DNA of 60,835 nt from Priapulus caudatus (Eukaryota; Priapulida; Priapulimorpha; Priapulimorphida; Priapulidae), in the NCBI RefSeq assembly GCF_000485595.1, contig NW_014577109.1, positions 549,380 to 610,214 of the forward strand. Direction: 5' to 3'. Made by a program: the position numbers and the translations under genes. The notes under the pieces are model-generated. The model had not been told where the DNA came from. It saw nothing but the letters and a program-made list of their open reading frames with translations, and searched no databases. Positions 1-10,750 of the stretch are shown here, one piece after another (the first letter of the stretch is position 1; each line of letters begins with the position of its first letter).

Positions 1-567
1 CATTAAAGATATTGTCAATGAAATCTTGTAAAACGAACCAAACGAGTGTGACACCACAGACTGTTTGTTATCTGCGTGTCTATATAATATGCTATATAAT
101 TGCCAAACCCTACCTAATTTGCATAATTTTTTTTAATTTAAAAACCCCTAGCCCTTATTCATTCACATACCAAAAATGAGCAAAGTCCGTTGAACCTGAA
201 CTGACTAATGGCAATTCCCATTTTTGCCAAAAAATTGCCGTGGCTCGAACGTACGTCGACTGGCGTGCTCCAAAATAGGACGTTTAATATGGGAGCACAG
301 CAGTAACAACTATACCCAATTTCAAACATGTGGGTCAAACGATTCCTGAGTTATAGTTGACCGTAGCCAAATGTTGACGGACGTACGACGACCCATGGCA
401 ATAGCTCAGCTTGACGATGTCAAGGTGAGCTAACCGGACGGACGTATGACGGACGACGACCCATGGCAATAGCTCAGCTTGACGATGTCAAGGTGAGCTA
501 ACCGGACGGACGTATGACGGACGACGACCCATGGCAATAGCTCAACTTGACGATGTCAAAGTGAGCT
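1..567 (+). mobile_element. Helitron-like non-autonomous element, family A (3' part)
   Basis: The same sequence recurs at 6190-6637 and in reverse at 59272-59600, so this is a dispersed repeat. Its right end is an imperfect hairpin (AGCTCAGCTTGAC, then GTCAAGGTGAGCT) running directly into GAGCTAAAA. A terminal hairpin next to a CTAA-type end without inverted terminal repeats resembles Helitron or Helentron 3' termini. That class assignment is inference: no Rep/helicase gene is visible. The left end lies outside the window. Confidence 0.6.
391..567 (+). repeat. Three tandem copies (68 bp period) of the Helitron-like 3' end
   Basis: The string ACCCATGGCAATAGCTCA starts at 391 and 459, with a third near-identical copy at 527. 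Each copy carries the 29-nt terminal hairpin (403-431, 471-499, 539-567). Only the last is followed by the GAGCTAAAAAT end seen in other copies. Confidence 0.85.
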
Positions 568-594
568 AAAAATATGAAACTCTAAGCCACTTAC

Positions 595-1939
595 CAAAAA
601 AGTCTCCCTCCTCGTCGCTGTCTCCGCCCATCTCGCTTTCGAGCTGCGCCGTCATGGCAGCGATCTTACGCTCGGCCTCCGTCGGGCCCTTGGTCCTCGG
701 TGGCGTAATGTGGTATGGGAGAGGTAGCCTTGGCTTGGGGCTTGCCGGAGAGTGAGGCGCGGACCTCTGTGGTGATTCGATGGGCATCGGCGGCGGGAGG
801 CGAGCGACGCCGTTCGGCGCGCCGTACGCGAGGCGGCTCGCGCGCTGGTGAACGGCGTTCTGCAGCTGCGGCGGCTGGCTGTAGGCGGCGTTGGTGGCGT
901 GCGCGAGCGTGACGGGCTGCGGGGGCGCGCGTGGAGGCCGCGCCGCCGCCTCCTGCTCGTCGTAGAAGACCTCGCGCTGTGGACTGTCGTCGCGCGCCTT
1001 GTGCACGATGTGGCGCTCGTAGGCGGCGGCCGCCGCCGCGACGTTCGAGCGCGCCTGCGGCTTCGCCTGCATGATCGGCCGGCCGAGCGCGTCGATGGGT
1101 CGGCCGAGCGATGAGACGCTGCTGCGCGGGCTCGCGTGCTGAGACTCCTGCGAGTCGGCACTCGAGTCGCGCGAGGCGTAGCTGCCGCGGCCGAACGGAC
1201 CCGGGTCGCTGACGTCCGAGTGCACGATGACGCTCGACTGCGGACTCGAGCTGCCAGACTGGACGCTGGACGAGCGCGGACTGGACGAGTCGTAGATGTG
1301 GTTGACGACAGTCATCGGCCGCGAGGGGCTGTGCACGGGGCTGGCGACGCTCTCGCGCGGACTGCTGTACGGACTCGACTTCGGACTCGCCTGGTACTGG
1401 TACGTCTTCGGGTACAGCTGCGGCATGCGCGGGATGAGGCTGGGGCCGGCGCCAGGGGATCCGTTGGCGACGGCCGCTACACGACCCGCGCTCGCCCCGG
1501 CACCGTACTTTGCCGAGTAGAGGATCGCCGAGCGTTCACTCGCCGGCGACAGCAGCTCGGGCGTGGTCGGATCGGCCGCGCCGCGGCTCATCGCCTTGAC
1601 CGGGCTGACGACGGCCCTGCCCAGCGGCCGGCCGCCGTGCACCTCCCCCCTGCCGGCCGCGCACTCGTCGTTGGAGAATCTCGCGTGGTGGCGCATCGGG
1701 CTGCCGCTCCTCGGACTGCCCGCATAGCTGCCCGGCGATGGCGGCCGGAAGTCCTGCTGGTTCACGTACATCTCGAGCTTCTTGTGAAAGTCGTGGCCGT
1801 GCGTCGCCGCCCTGAACTTACCCCGCGCCTCCGCCTCGAGGATGCTCAGGTCTTCCATGAGCTTTGTCGCTTCACGACCGAGTTCTTCCCCATAGTCTGT
1901 CATGGCTTCTACAGAAATCATGTACAACTCTTGAGCATC
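595..1939 (-). CDS. Ser/Pro-rich exon of a probable zyxin/LPP-like LIM protein
   Basis: This is one open exon of 1345 nt on the minus strand. An acceptor (TTGTCTTTCAG) lies immediately upstream and a donor (GTAAGT) immediately downstream, at 594. The frame has no upstream ATG before stops: the open frame reaches GTG at 1972, so I read it as an internal exon beginning DAQELYMISVEAM. An ATG at 1921 is the alternative start. The N-terminal ~70 residues are charged and helical in character. The rest is disordered, rich in Ser-Pro sites (likely targets of proline-directed kinases), with short poly-Ala and Pro runs. The end has TEAERKIAAMTAQLESEM, an acidic stretch, then DFFG, like the linker before the first LIM domain in zyxin/LPP/TRIP6 proteins, which act at focal adhesions. 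No LIM domain is in the window, so the family name is an inference. GC content is far above that of the flanks. Confidence 0.5.
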
Positions 1940-2493
1940 CTGAAAGACAACGTCGGTTTTATTCGTACGCACTCGTACGCATTGCTACACTGTTCAATAC
2001 ACTGTTCATTCGCAAGTCTGCTTAGAATACACACACACTGTGAAATCATTCACACATTGTAGCTAATTACAATAACCATCACAATTAATAATGCAAATGT
2101 TGGCTGTCAGATAGCAAGTTGCCTGTAACACTTTATTTTCGTTTATACTCATATAGCAGACCAAAATAGTGTCATGTCGGTTAACCTAACCGAAGGAAAG
2201 TTGTCCGTCTACACCACAGACGTTCTATCCGAGTTTATTAAATTATGATAACTGACAGCTTTGAAGATAATTTAAGGTCACGTGACTGCGAGTTTTCTGT
2301 TTACTACTTTAGACGGCACTGCCACTGTGGAACCCGGAGTGTGTGTAAATACGTTTTGTTATTTCCACGCGCAAGCAGCCAAAAGTTAAAACTTATCTCT
2401 AGGAGTTTGAACCTGATCGCCTAACTATTCACGTCAAGAATCGAGCCTGAACATGTTTGCATTTATTCTTTCTAATGTGCTAATTCTTTCAAT
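1940..2493. other. Intron/flank without recognised features
   Basis: This stretch is upstream of the LIM-like exon on its strand. I see no further coding exon, RNA gene or clear repeat. Confidence 0.4.
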
Positions 2494-2965
2494 AGGGGTC
2501 GAAATTAGATTTTTATTATGGTATCCATTCGGAATACCAGGTATTGAAATCTGGTATCCCCCCCAAAGATTTGGTATCCCATTTTTTCGATAGTAATTTT
2601 AACAATTGTTTGCCTTCGAAACTCATCGCTCGCATTCATTTTACATATGCCTCCACAGTACACTGCAGACGTATTGTCTAGACGCATTGTCTGGTTCGCT
2701 TGATACAATGTATACACATCACATTTACGCTGGCGCTTGCAAATTATTACGCTATGCCTGCTGTATAACGCTAGAGTGGCCTGCGGTGATCGCGCGCACT
2801 AGCTCAGATGTGCTGCCGTATAAAGTTGATAACTCAACAACCACTATCCCGATTTTGACAATTTTTTTTTTACTATCCCGGCGGGATACCAAGCATTGAA
2901 ATCTGGTATCCAACACAAGAATCTACTATCCCGCGGATATCGGGATACCGCTAATTTCGACCCTG
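2494..2965. mobile_element. Inverted-repeat element, hAT-like ends
   Basis: The left end reads AGGGGTCGAAATTAG; the right end is the inverse, CTAATTTCGACCCTG. Inside, several degenerate GGTATCCC units repeat near both ends. No convincing target duplication is visible, so the class is tentative. Confidence 0.5.
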
Positions 2966-3436
2966 GACTTTTGTCTTTGTGATACTGTACCATCAGTTGC
3001 CATGAGAGAGTCCTTTAGAAGCAGTTTCATCGCATAGTTTATTATACATTAACGATTATTGTTTTTCATATTGAAGAATAGCTTGTTTAATGCTAACGAT
3101 GTAACAATGTATATGCCTATGCAACATACACCCTAGCTATCTGTAAATAAACCCGAAATTCCTTAATTTCACAATTACACTGTACTTACAAGGTTACTAG
3201 TACCATAGTCATGCATATAAATATTAATTGGATTAGTTTTCAAAACTATAAATAATGAAACAAATAAAACAATGCACCACATTGCCAATTTCATATCAAT
3301 GTTGTAAGTTTGTAGTAATCATAACTAGAATAAAAGTATTATGAATAACTTCGATATAGAAAATAGAAATCAATACCACATTTTCTCTAACAATTAACCT
3401 CAAATTAATGTGTATACTGAAATTTACATGGGTTAT

Positions 3437-3633
3437 CAGGGTTCTCCAAGCTTTTTCATTATAGCATGACGGGTGCTGCCTTTACGGTCCTAGTTGCAAA
3501 TCGCAGAAGGCGGTTTGCGTGCTAGGGGGGTCCGGGTGCTATGATATTTAGAGTGGCAGGTGCATTTTAGGATGGCGGGGCTCGTCGATAGCCTGGCGGG
3601 CTGCCAGGCTATAAGTGCTCTTGGAGAACCCTG
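3437..3633. mobile_element. 197-bp hAT-like MITE
   Basis: The terminal inverted repeats are CAGGGTTCTCCAAG and CTTGGAGAACCCTG. It is flanked by the direct repeat GTTAT (3432-3436 and 3634-3638), a possible 5-bp target duplication. CAGGG ends are typical of hAT elements. It has no coding capacity. Confidence 0.65.
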
Positions 3634-3756
3634 GTTATGACTTAAGGTTGTCGGGCAAAATTGCCAAACACAACTACATAATCAATTCTGCGATGATTGC
3701 ACTCTAAAATCTATGAAAACTGAATGTTAAAAGCCAGTGAGCCTGTGAAAGTTTGA

Positions 3757-5183
3757 GTGCCATGCGTATCGCTTGATACCGTTGACCATAAAATTCTACT
3801 AGCCAAGCTAAAAACGATCGGAATGAATATTAGTACTGTGTCTGTGAAATGGTTCGGTGCTTATCTCTCTGGTAGAAGCCAAATAACTGATGTAGGAGGT
3901 ACCCTCTCTAATAAGGACCCTATATTGCATGTGGAGTACCACAAGGCTCGATTTTGGGTCCTCTGTTATTTCTGATTTATGTTAATGACATGTCAAAGGT
4001 AGTTAACGTCAAGCTTTTATTATATATGCTGACGATTCGGCCTCAGTAGTTTCAGGGACAGAGGTACTGGCTATACAGGAAGAATTAAGTAGAGAATTGC
4101 ATTCCATTAATAAATGGTTCAATGATAATAATTTATCCTTGCATCTTGGAAAAACAGAAAGTATTATTTTTGGAACTAAACACAAACTCAGGGATAATCC
4201 AAAACTGGACATCAGATGTAATGGGGTGGCAATTGCACATAAAAATACAGTTAAGTATCTAGGAATAGACTTGGAAGACTCCATGAGTGGTGAGGTAACG
4301 GGAATTAAGGTTGTGAAAAAGGTTAACAATAGATTGAAATTTCTTTCCAGAAAAGCTAAGTATTTAAAGTTTTTAAACACTGCATTTAAAAGATTACTAG
4401 TTTCTGCCCTAATTCAATGTCATTTTGACTATGCAAGCAGTATATGGTACAGCAGTCTCACAAAGCTCACAAGGGCTAAGCTGCAAGTGTGTCTAAATAA
4501 AGCCATTAGATGTGTTCTCAAACTAGGTACTAGAGCACGTTCAAGGCTGTAAATTGGGTACCTGTAGAGTTCAGAGTAATGCAAATGAAGGTCAATAGGG
4601 TTTTTAAAATATTACATAATCTCGGCCCACAGTATATGACAGAAGGTTTTATGTTAACGTCAGTCTATAGTTTCAATACAAGGGAAGGTGAGATGTCTAT
4701 TTTTAAACAGAGGGTGGGAAGCAGTGGGAAAAACTCTTTTACTTATACTACAATTGAAGCTTGGAACTCTCTGCCACAGCAAGTTAGGACAAATTCTGTT
4801 TATTCTAGTTTTAAGTATAGTGTTAAGAAATGTCTGATGGAAAAGGTAGAAACATTAGAGGCAGAGGAGTATGATTTTCGCTAAAATAATTCAGTTGAAA
4901 TTAGGCATAAGAAAAGTTTGTATCATCTTATGAGAATGTACCATTCTATGACCGGTTAAAACTACAAATTTGTATATTTCAATAGTTAGTGCTGATAGTA
5001 GTGTAATTGTTAGATTCAAAGCATAGCAAAACAAGGACCACAATGTAAATAAATGTGCTAGTCATGCTTTGTGTGTATATATCCTTGGTAGTTATCCAAT
5101 TTTATGAATTCAAAATTTTATTGTAAAAGTATGCTATGTATTGTATATGATGCATAATTGCCTAAATAAATAAATAAATAAAT
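3757..5183 (+). pseudogene. 5'-truncated, frameshifted LINE reverse transcriptase
   Basis: Conceptual translation in shifting frames shows a non-LTR retrotransposon reverse transcriptase. It reads DTVDHKILLAKLK near 3770, a damaged PQGS-type block near 3935, the catalytic YADD near 4025 ([12 protein letters not shown]), then GKTESIIFG and KYLGIDL. A C-terminal part ends near 4884. At least three frame changes (about 3850-4010) and one near 4550 make it dead. It has no 5' endonuclease region. The 3' end is a short AAAT repeat (5164-5183), as expected for target-primed insertion. The motifs fit the CR1/L2/jockey-related group; the exact clade is not determined. Confidence 0.85.
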
Positions 5184-5324
5184 CGCATATATGCATGATA
5201 AACGGTTGCATTGAAATTGAAAGAAATCATGACAGAAATTCATAAATTTATTATAATGAAAAATATATACACAGCACATGCTACATGAAGGGTAGCTCCA
5301 AGAAACGATCTTTGCTAATGGCGC

Positions 5325-5640
5325 CGTCACACCTCCGTATGAAAGCCAGCGTATACCGACGTATGAAAAATTTGGTGAATACGCTGGCGTACGTCGAATA
5401 AGTTATGTGTAAGCTTTGTATAAGTTAAGAGCATGCTGAAGCACGCTGGTATACGTCGTAGTACGGAGAGGTCGTCGGAAAATTTTCAGCATGCTCAAAA
5501 TTTTCCGACGTATGCCAGCGTATGCCCATACGTCCCGCATACGCGGGCCATAAGTTGTAGGTAAGTTATGCGATCGTTGACACACGTTGACACACGTTAC
5601 TTGTAAGTTACTCATAAGTCGAAATAATGTCTAGCGTACC
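5325..5640. repeat. Inverted-repeat-rich non-autonomous element
   Basis: This AT/CG mosaic repeats words such as CGTATGCCAGCGTATG and CATAAGTT in both orientations. Similar words occur around 6770-7060 and 10870-11130, beside the ISL2EU-like transposase remnant. It could be a non-autonomous relative of that element, but I could not fix its ends. Confidence 0.4.
5473..5510. repeat. Perfect 14-bp stem hairpin
   Basis: CGTCGGAAAATTTT (5473-5486) and its exact inverse (5497-5510) flank the loop CAGCATGCTC, whose core AGCATGCT is itself palindromic. It lies in the element at 5325-5640. Confidence 0.9.
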
Positions 5641-6189
5641 CAAAACTGTTATTTCTAACCTATGCAGTAACCTGCTCTTGAACTATGTGTAACTTGTATC
5701 TCCCAGCGCATATTGACGTATGTAGACGCCATTTGACTTGTCCGGAGCGACCACCAGAACTCTACTAGACGGGTTTTCTAACTACAGCTACCGTATAATG
5801 GTGTGATTGGCAGACGTTAGGGAATTAGTATATTAATAAAGTGTAATGACACTGTGAGCGCTCACCACAAAAATAAGGCACAAAAAGTACGGAAGGGCTT
5901 TTATATAGAGCAAAGACCACAGACGTAAACATTAAAGACAGATGATGTGGCATCGATAATCGCACATGAATGAATTTATTGAAAACCAAAATGAATCACA
6001 ATTAGTGACGACGTAAGATGCGCGTATACCCTGCTTTGAGCGATGGCCCGTTTGACAATTAAATAGGGTTTATGCTGCGGTCGCGTACATGTCTTGCTTA
6101 AAACTATTACGTCTAATATAGACGTCATTATCGGCAGGGTGGAGAGGCAAATACAGCATTGTGCATTAAATATATGTGTCAATAGAATC

Positions 6190-6637
6190 TGCTAAGAAAC
6201 GACCAGACGAGTGTGACAACCACAAGACTGGTTTGTGTCTATATACAGATGCATATTATAATTGGCCAGAACCCTAGCTAATTTGCGATGAATTTTTGAT
6301 AATTATAACCCGCTACGCTTAGATTCCATCTCACATCCAAAATAAATAGCAAAATCCTGCTTGAACGTGAACTGACTAATGGCAATTCCCATTTTTGCCA
6401 GAAAATTGACGATGCTTCGAAAGTACGAACGACTTGGCGCTTCAAAATCAGGACGTTATAATAGCGGGAGCCGATAGGCAGTAACAACTACACCCAATTT
6501 ACAAACATCTTCGTGGCCAACTGACGTTCCTGAGTATCGTTGACCGTAGCGAAATGGTGACGCGACGGACGGAGTAGCGCACGGACGATGACCCATCGGC
6601 AATAGCTTCAGCTTGCACGATGTGTCAAGGTGACGGC
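6190..6637 (+). mobile_element. Helitron-like element, family A, second copy
   Basis: It aligns with 40-567 almost throughout but carries many single-base insertions relative to it. For example, the terminal hairpin reads CAGCTTGCACGATGTGTCAAGG instead of CAGCTTGACGATGTCAAGG. It abuts the large tandem unit that follows. Confidence 0.65.
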
Positions 6638-8459
6638 TAAAATGGTACTGCGATGTGGTGATTACTGCTGACGCGTAAATGTATGATACTCAGCGATGTC
6701 ATGTGCGGCTTATAATTTGAAATCGTCGAGCGCGAGCTTTTTATAGCTACGACACGTGATCAGTCGGCGAATACGCCGCCGCGCGCTATGCCATAAGTTA
6801 GACTATCGTTGCGATAAAGTGTGAACCGGCCGGCAACACGCGAAGCATTCGTTGGGATAATTAATCTATAAAGTTCGAAACGTTCTAGCATTACGTTACT
6901 AATACGTTTAAAGTATACGTCAAACTCGTTATGAATACGCCTATGTAATATGGCCAAAAATAGAAAAAACATCGATAGTTCAGCGTATGCCGTAGCGTTT
7001 TAGAGAAATTTGATACTCTGGCCATAACGCTGGCTAAATCGTCAAGGGGACCGATTCCTCACACCATTGTGCTCGCATTGCGGTCGCGTCGCCGTGTTGG
7101 ATATAGGAAACCCTGTGGTTAGCTGGGGGGCGTCCATTAACATTGAGAGGAATAAAAGGTAAAGTGTAACAGATTTCAACATCATGCCTTAACTAAACTT
7201 CAATAATTCTAACAAATAATATTGTTAAATAGTTAATACGTGCGTTCCATTATTATAGTCTAAGCTGTAAAGACAAATTAACATTCTTGTTTTGTATTTG
7301 CGTTATATATAAAATCAGATAACGTTTGGGCCAAAAATAGAACTTGTTTGGTGAGCTTGAACTATACCTTCATACTCGAGAGCTCGAGTTTCTGAATCAA
7401 TGGTGCGAATTCGTCAACACTAGTTACTGAGGTAGTAGTAGGCTATTCACTACACCAACAGATCCCAACGCCAGCCAAGTACACTACACGATACGCCCCG
7501 TGCTATGAACTAAACTAGCTTATAGATATGGTATTCATAGCACTATTGACTGTAAACGAACACATAGCTGAAAGATATTTAAGGCATAAACCTAAAAAAT
7601 ATACTTTTCCTTAGCCTTTAAACTGTGCCACAAAACATGAAAAGAAACTTCGAAGGAAACACCAGACAACGTATGATGCCATTATCTTACTACGCCACGC
7701 GGCAGTAATATTGCATTGGAGAGCATACATTGTTGAGGTCGGAGTTTTTGCCGTAAAGCCCACTTCGGTGGCGCATACAATGACGAATACTTGGTTCCAA
7801 CTGCATGCAGTTGCCCGCAGTGGCAGTGAGCCCCTTCGCTCACTCACATATACCAATATATGCTATCGATCCTATATTATATATATAATAATATATATAA
7901 TATAAATATATATATATATAATACACATATACTATCATATATTATCACATATACCCTCAGTATCAGTAGATATCGATATAATCAATTATATGTGTTATAT
8001 GATATCATATAGTCAGTAGACAGATACTCAGGATATTAGATTGAGCCATAGAGCAGAGAGCGCCATCTGTTCGTGAGAGTTTGTACTTAGTTCCAGCCAG
8101 CACCATGCAGTGTACAAAGAGTTCATAGAAATCAGAAGTAGATAGAATCCATCCCTAATAACATTTATCAGGAAATGTCAATAATATAGGAGTGCTCTAT
8201 TTACGACAAACCGGGTGTTATTATTTATTATACATATGATAGAACATAGATTATTTATATAAACTACGTAGATTAATCTTTGATATGCAATGATACATAG
8301 TAGATTAACTATGCATAGAATCAGACCTCCGATTTAATTTAATAGATCTATAAATCATCTACTATTACTCACTCCTGATCACATGTATATACTCATAAAA
8401 TTTTATAATATAAAATCTTATTGAGATTTATTAATCGTCAATTAAAATGATATAATTAT

Positions 8460-8468
8460 ATGTATATA

Positions 8469-8499
<31 letters not shown>

Positions 8500-8532
8500 T
8501 AAATAAATTATATATATATATATATAATATAC
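8460..8532. repeat. TA-rich microsatellite
   Basis: These are long runs of TA broken by short AT-rich words. Similar TA runs occur at 7870-7930 and, in the second unit, near 11930-12010 and 12570-12660. Confidence 0.8.
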
Positions 8533-8697
8533 AAATAGCCCCTACATACATATATATCAGAGTTAATAAAGGACAATTTCGTATTTTTTCGGTAATTATT
8601 TCTTATTAACTCCTGATATACTATATATATAGCGTTCATGGCAGTAAGTGTAGTAAACCAGCAGATGCCGACCCTACAATTTTATACATGGAATATG

Positions 8698-8850
8698 GGC
8701 GCTTCGGGCTTTCACAAACTGGCGTACTTAAGTATTTAATCATGTTAAATCACTATCATGATTTAACTAATCATAATTAACAGGAGGTTAAGTATGATTA
8801 GTGATTTAATCATAATTAAAGTTAATCACGCTTCGTGAAACCGGCCCCAG
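8698..8850. mobile_element. Short foldback MITE
   Basis: The right end (TTAATCACGCTTCGTGAAAC then CGGCCCC) is an imperfect inverse of the left end (GGGCG...CTTTCACAAACTGG...). Inner arms contain inverted copies of GATTTAATCAT. A mutated copy sits at about 12850-13030 in the second unit. Confidence 0.5.
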
Positions 8851-9098
8851 GTAACTTTTGGCGCGATTTTGGGTGAGTTCGATGATGACTCGGGGGAGTA
8901 TTGGCGTATTGTCGTATTGCGTACTGGTGATCCTGTTCATCATGTCAGAATATTACTAGTATTATTATTAGTAGCAGTACTAATATTTTACGTATTTAAC
9001 ATATTTGCTATAATTATATAATTATAATGAGATACGTAAATATTCAGATGCAGTAGTAGTGCAGTAGTCATTCATATGCTATGAGTAGTCATTCAAGG

Positions 9099-9490
9099 CA
9101 GTTTCATTTATATCAAAGTCCTGGGGTGGTCGAACAAGTGACAAGCACATTACAGAAAACTGTTGCTTTAAAAAAACATTTTGCCTGGAGACTTAATACT
9201 TGCAGATCGTGGTTTTGACATTGAATCCAGTGTTTGTAGTATGTGTGCTGAAGTAAAGATACCAGCTTTTACAAAGGGGAGGAATCAGCTATCCCCCCTT
9301 GACATATAAAGCACAAGGAAAATAGCCCATGTGCGAATACATGTAGAAAGAGTAATAGGGTTAGTTAGGCAGAAATATACAATATTACAAGGTACCTACG
9401 TTACCAATAGATTTTCTAATGTGCAAAGATAGTTGCCAACTATTGACAAACTTGGTATTGTGTGTTGTGCACTTATGCGAGTCCGTAGTT
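9099..9490 (+). pseudogene. ISL2EU/HARBI-like DDE transposase fragment
   Basis: Translation gives [20 protein letters not shown]. After one frame change near 9165 it gives [25 protein letters not shown], ARxR-type [23 protein letters not shown] and finally TIDKLGIVCCAL. This order matches the C-terminal half of the DDE_Tnp_4 transposases of ISL2EU-type elements, which cut and paste DNA in the nucleus. LADRGF contains one catalytic Asp of the DDE triad, and the E of HVERVIG probably serves as the catalytic Glu. The N-terminal half is not recognisable, and internal stops and frame changes make it non-functional. The PHD-finger fragment lies 1 kb downstream on the opposite strand, as expected for the partner gene of such elements. 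Confidence 0.8.
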
Positions 9491-9687
9491 CATTTTAACT
9501 AGAAGGATAGGTGTTGCCTTAACTCCATTGAGGCCTATCGAGGGGTCACTACATGTTTTGATGTTATGGTGTCTACAATTTCTTGATGCAGTTTCCCTTA
9601 GAATTTACACTTCAGATGTTGTACATATAAATGTATACGACCAGCTGTTCAGTACATGTTGTGTTCTTAGAATACAAATAAACTCCT

Positions 9688-10206
9688 CCTCCTCTCTCTT
9701 TCTCTGTCTCTCTCCTCCTCCTCCTCCCTTTCTCGCTTTCTGTCTCTCCTCCTCCTCCCTCTTGCTCTCTGTCTCTCCTCCTCCCTCTCTCTCTCTCTCT
9801 GTCGTTCCTCCCTCTCTCTCTCTCTGTCTCTCCTCCCTCTCTCTCTCTGTCTCTCCTCCCCCTCCTCTCCCTCCCTCTCTCTCCTATTTCTCCCCTCCTC
9901 TCTCTCTCTGTCTCTCCTCCTCCCTCTCTCTCTCTCTGTCTCTCATCCTCCTCCCTCTCTCTCTCTGTCTCTCATCCTCCTCCCTCTCTGTCTCTCCTCC
10001 TCCTCCCTTTGTCTCTCCTCCTCCCTCTCTCTCTCTCCTCCTCCTCCTCTCTCTCTCTCTCCTCCTCCTCTCTCTCTCTGTCTATCTTCTCTCTCTCTCC
10101 TCCTCCTCTCCTCCCTCTCACCTCCTCCTCCTCTCCTCTCTCTCTCTCTCTGTCTCTCCTCCTCCCTCTCTCTCTGTCTCTCCTCCTCCTCCTCCTCCTC
10201 CTCCAA
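9688..10206. repeat. CT-rich low-complexity tract
   Basis: About 520 bp of CTCTCT, CTCCTC and CTGTCTCT words make one strand almost pure pyrimidine. The long open frames here are composition artefacts. A drifted copy is at 13965-14580. Confidence 0.95.
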
Positions 10207-10486
10207 CTCCACGCAACCTGATTAATTACGTTCTACCAGATAAGTACTAAATAAACAAGTCTTGAAACACCACTATATGTCTATGCTACTAATTAGTAAT
10301 CACGATGAAAACTAGTTCCACGAAACTTTCTTATAGATTCTAGAAACAACACTGTTAGAAACAAGTCCGTGAAACATACACTACGATGCAATACAATTCA
10401 TTTTAATCTAAACTACAGCAATATCACAATTTTTATTTACATCACATATTTCGAGTTACGGGCACGGTTTGGTAACTTTGCGTTTA

Positions 10487-10700
10487 ATGAGAGCCATTGT
10501 TTTTTTTACAATCTGGACAAAACCATTTGCCCTTTGGTGCCGAAGTAATCTGTAAACACGTGTAGTGAAACCAGCTGAGTTTACAGTTTTGATTGTCACA
10601 ACCAATCATTCTTCCGGACTGAGGACTCCACTTGCCAACAGTAACACCAGGTGTTATCATCACTGGCTTGGCGGTTAACTCGGGAGGAATCACAAGGCAG
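10487..10700 (-). pseudogene. C-terminal PHD-finger fragment, transposon-associated
   Basis: The minus-strand frame reads SGRMIGCDNQNC, then WFHYTCLQI, then PKGKWFCPDC, the second part of an ING-type PHD finger that reads histone H3 tails. Five Cys and one His zinc ligands remain. The first Cys pair is absent: the preceding residues are KWSPQ where a C-x-C would be expected. Such PHD fingers occur at the C-terminus of YqaJ-nuclease proteins encoded by ISL2EU-type elements. The convergent position behind the transposase fragment supports that origin (inference). The fragment is cut at 10700 by the start of the second unit and a Helitron-like end. Confidence 0.65.
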
Positions 10701-10702
10701 TG

Positions 10703-10750
10703 AGACCCATGGCAATAGCTCAGCTTGACGATGTCAAGGTGAGCTAAAAA
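10703..10750 (+). mobile_element. Isolated Helitron-like 3' terminus
   Basis: Only the last ~45 bp of family A are present (hairpin 10717-10745, then CTAAAAATGG). It marks the junction between the two tandem units. The sequence after it matches that after the 6637 end. Confidence 0.75.

Larger units (their letters stand above)
6638..10700 (+). repeat. Tandem unit 1 (~4.1 kb) with ISL2EU-like remnants
   Basis: This sequence recurs in order at 10746-15120. It contains an inverted-repeat-rich start, TA-rich DNA (7860-8530), a short foldback element (8698-8850), a broken transposase (9099-9490), a CT tract and a PHD-finger fragment. The first part (to roughly 8 kb) carries many extra single bases compared with unit 2. 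The later part reads cleanly. Confidence 0.75.

Noticed and set aside
1136-2062. 308-residue frame on the plus strand
   Set aside because: Arg/Ala-rich antisense shadow of the GC-rich exon at 595-1939.
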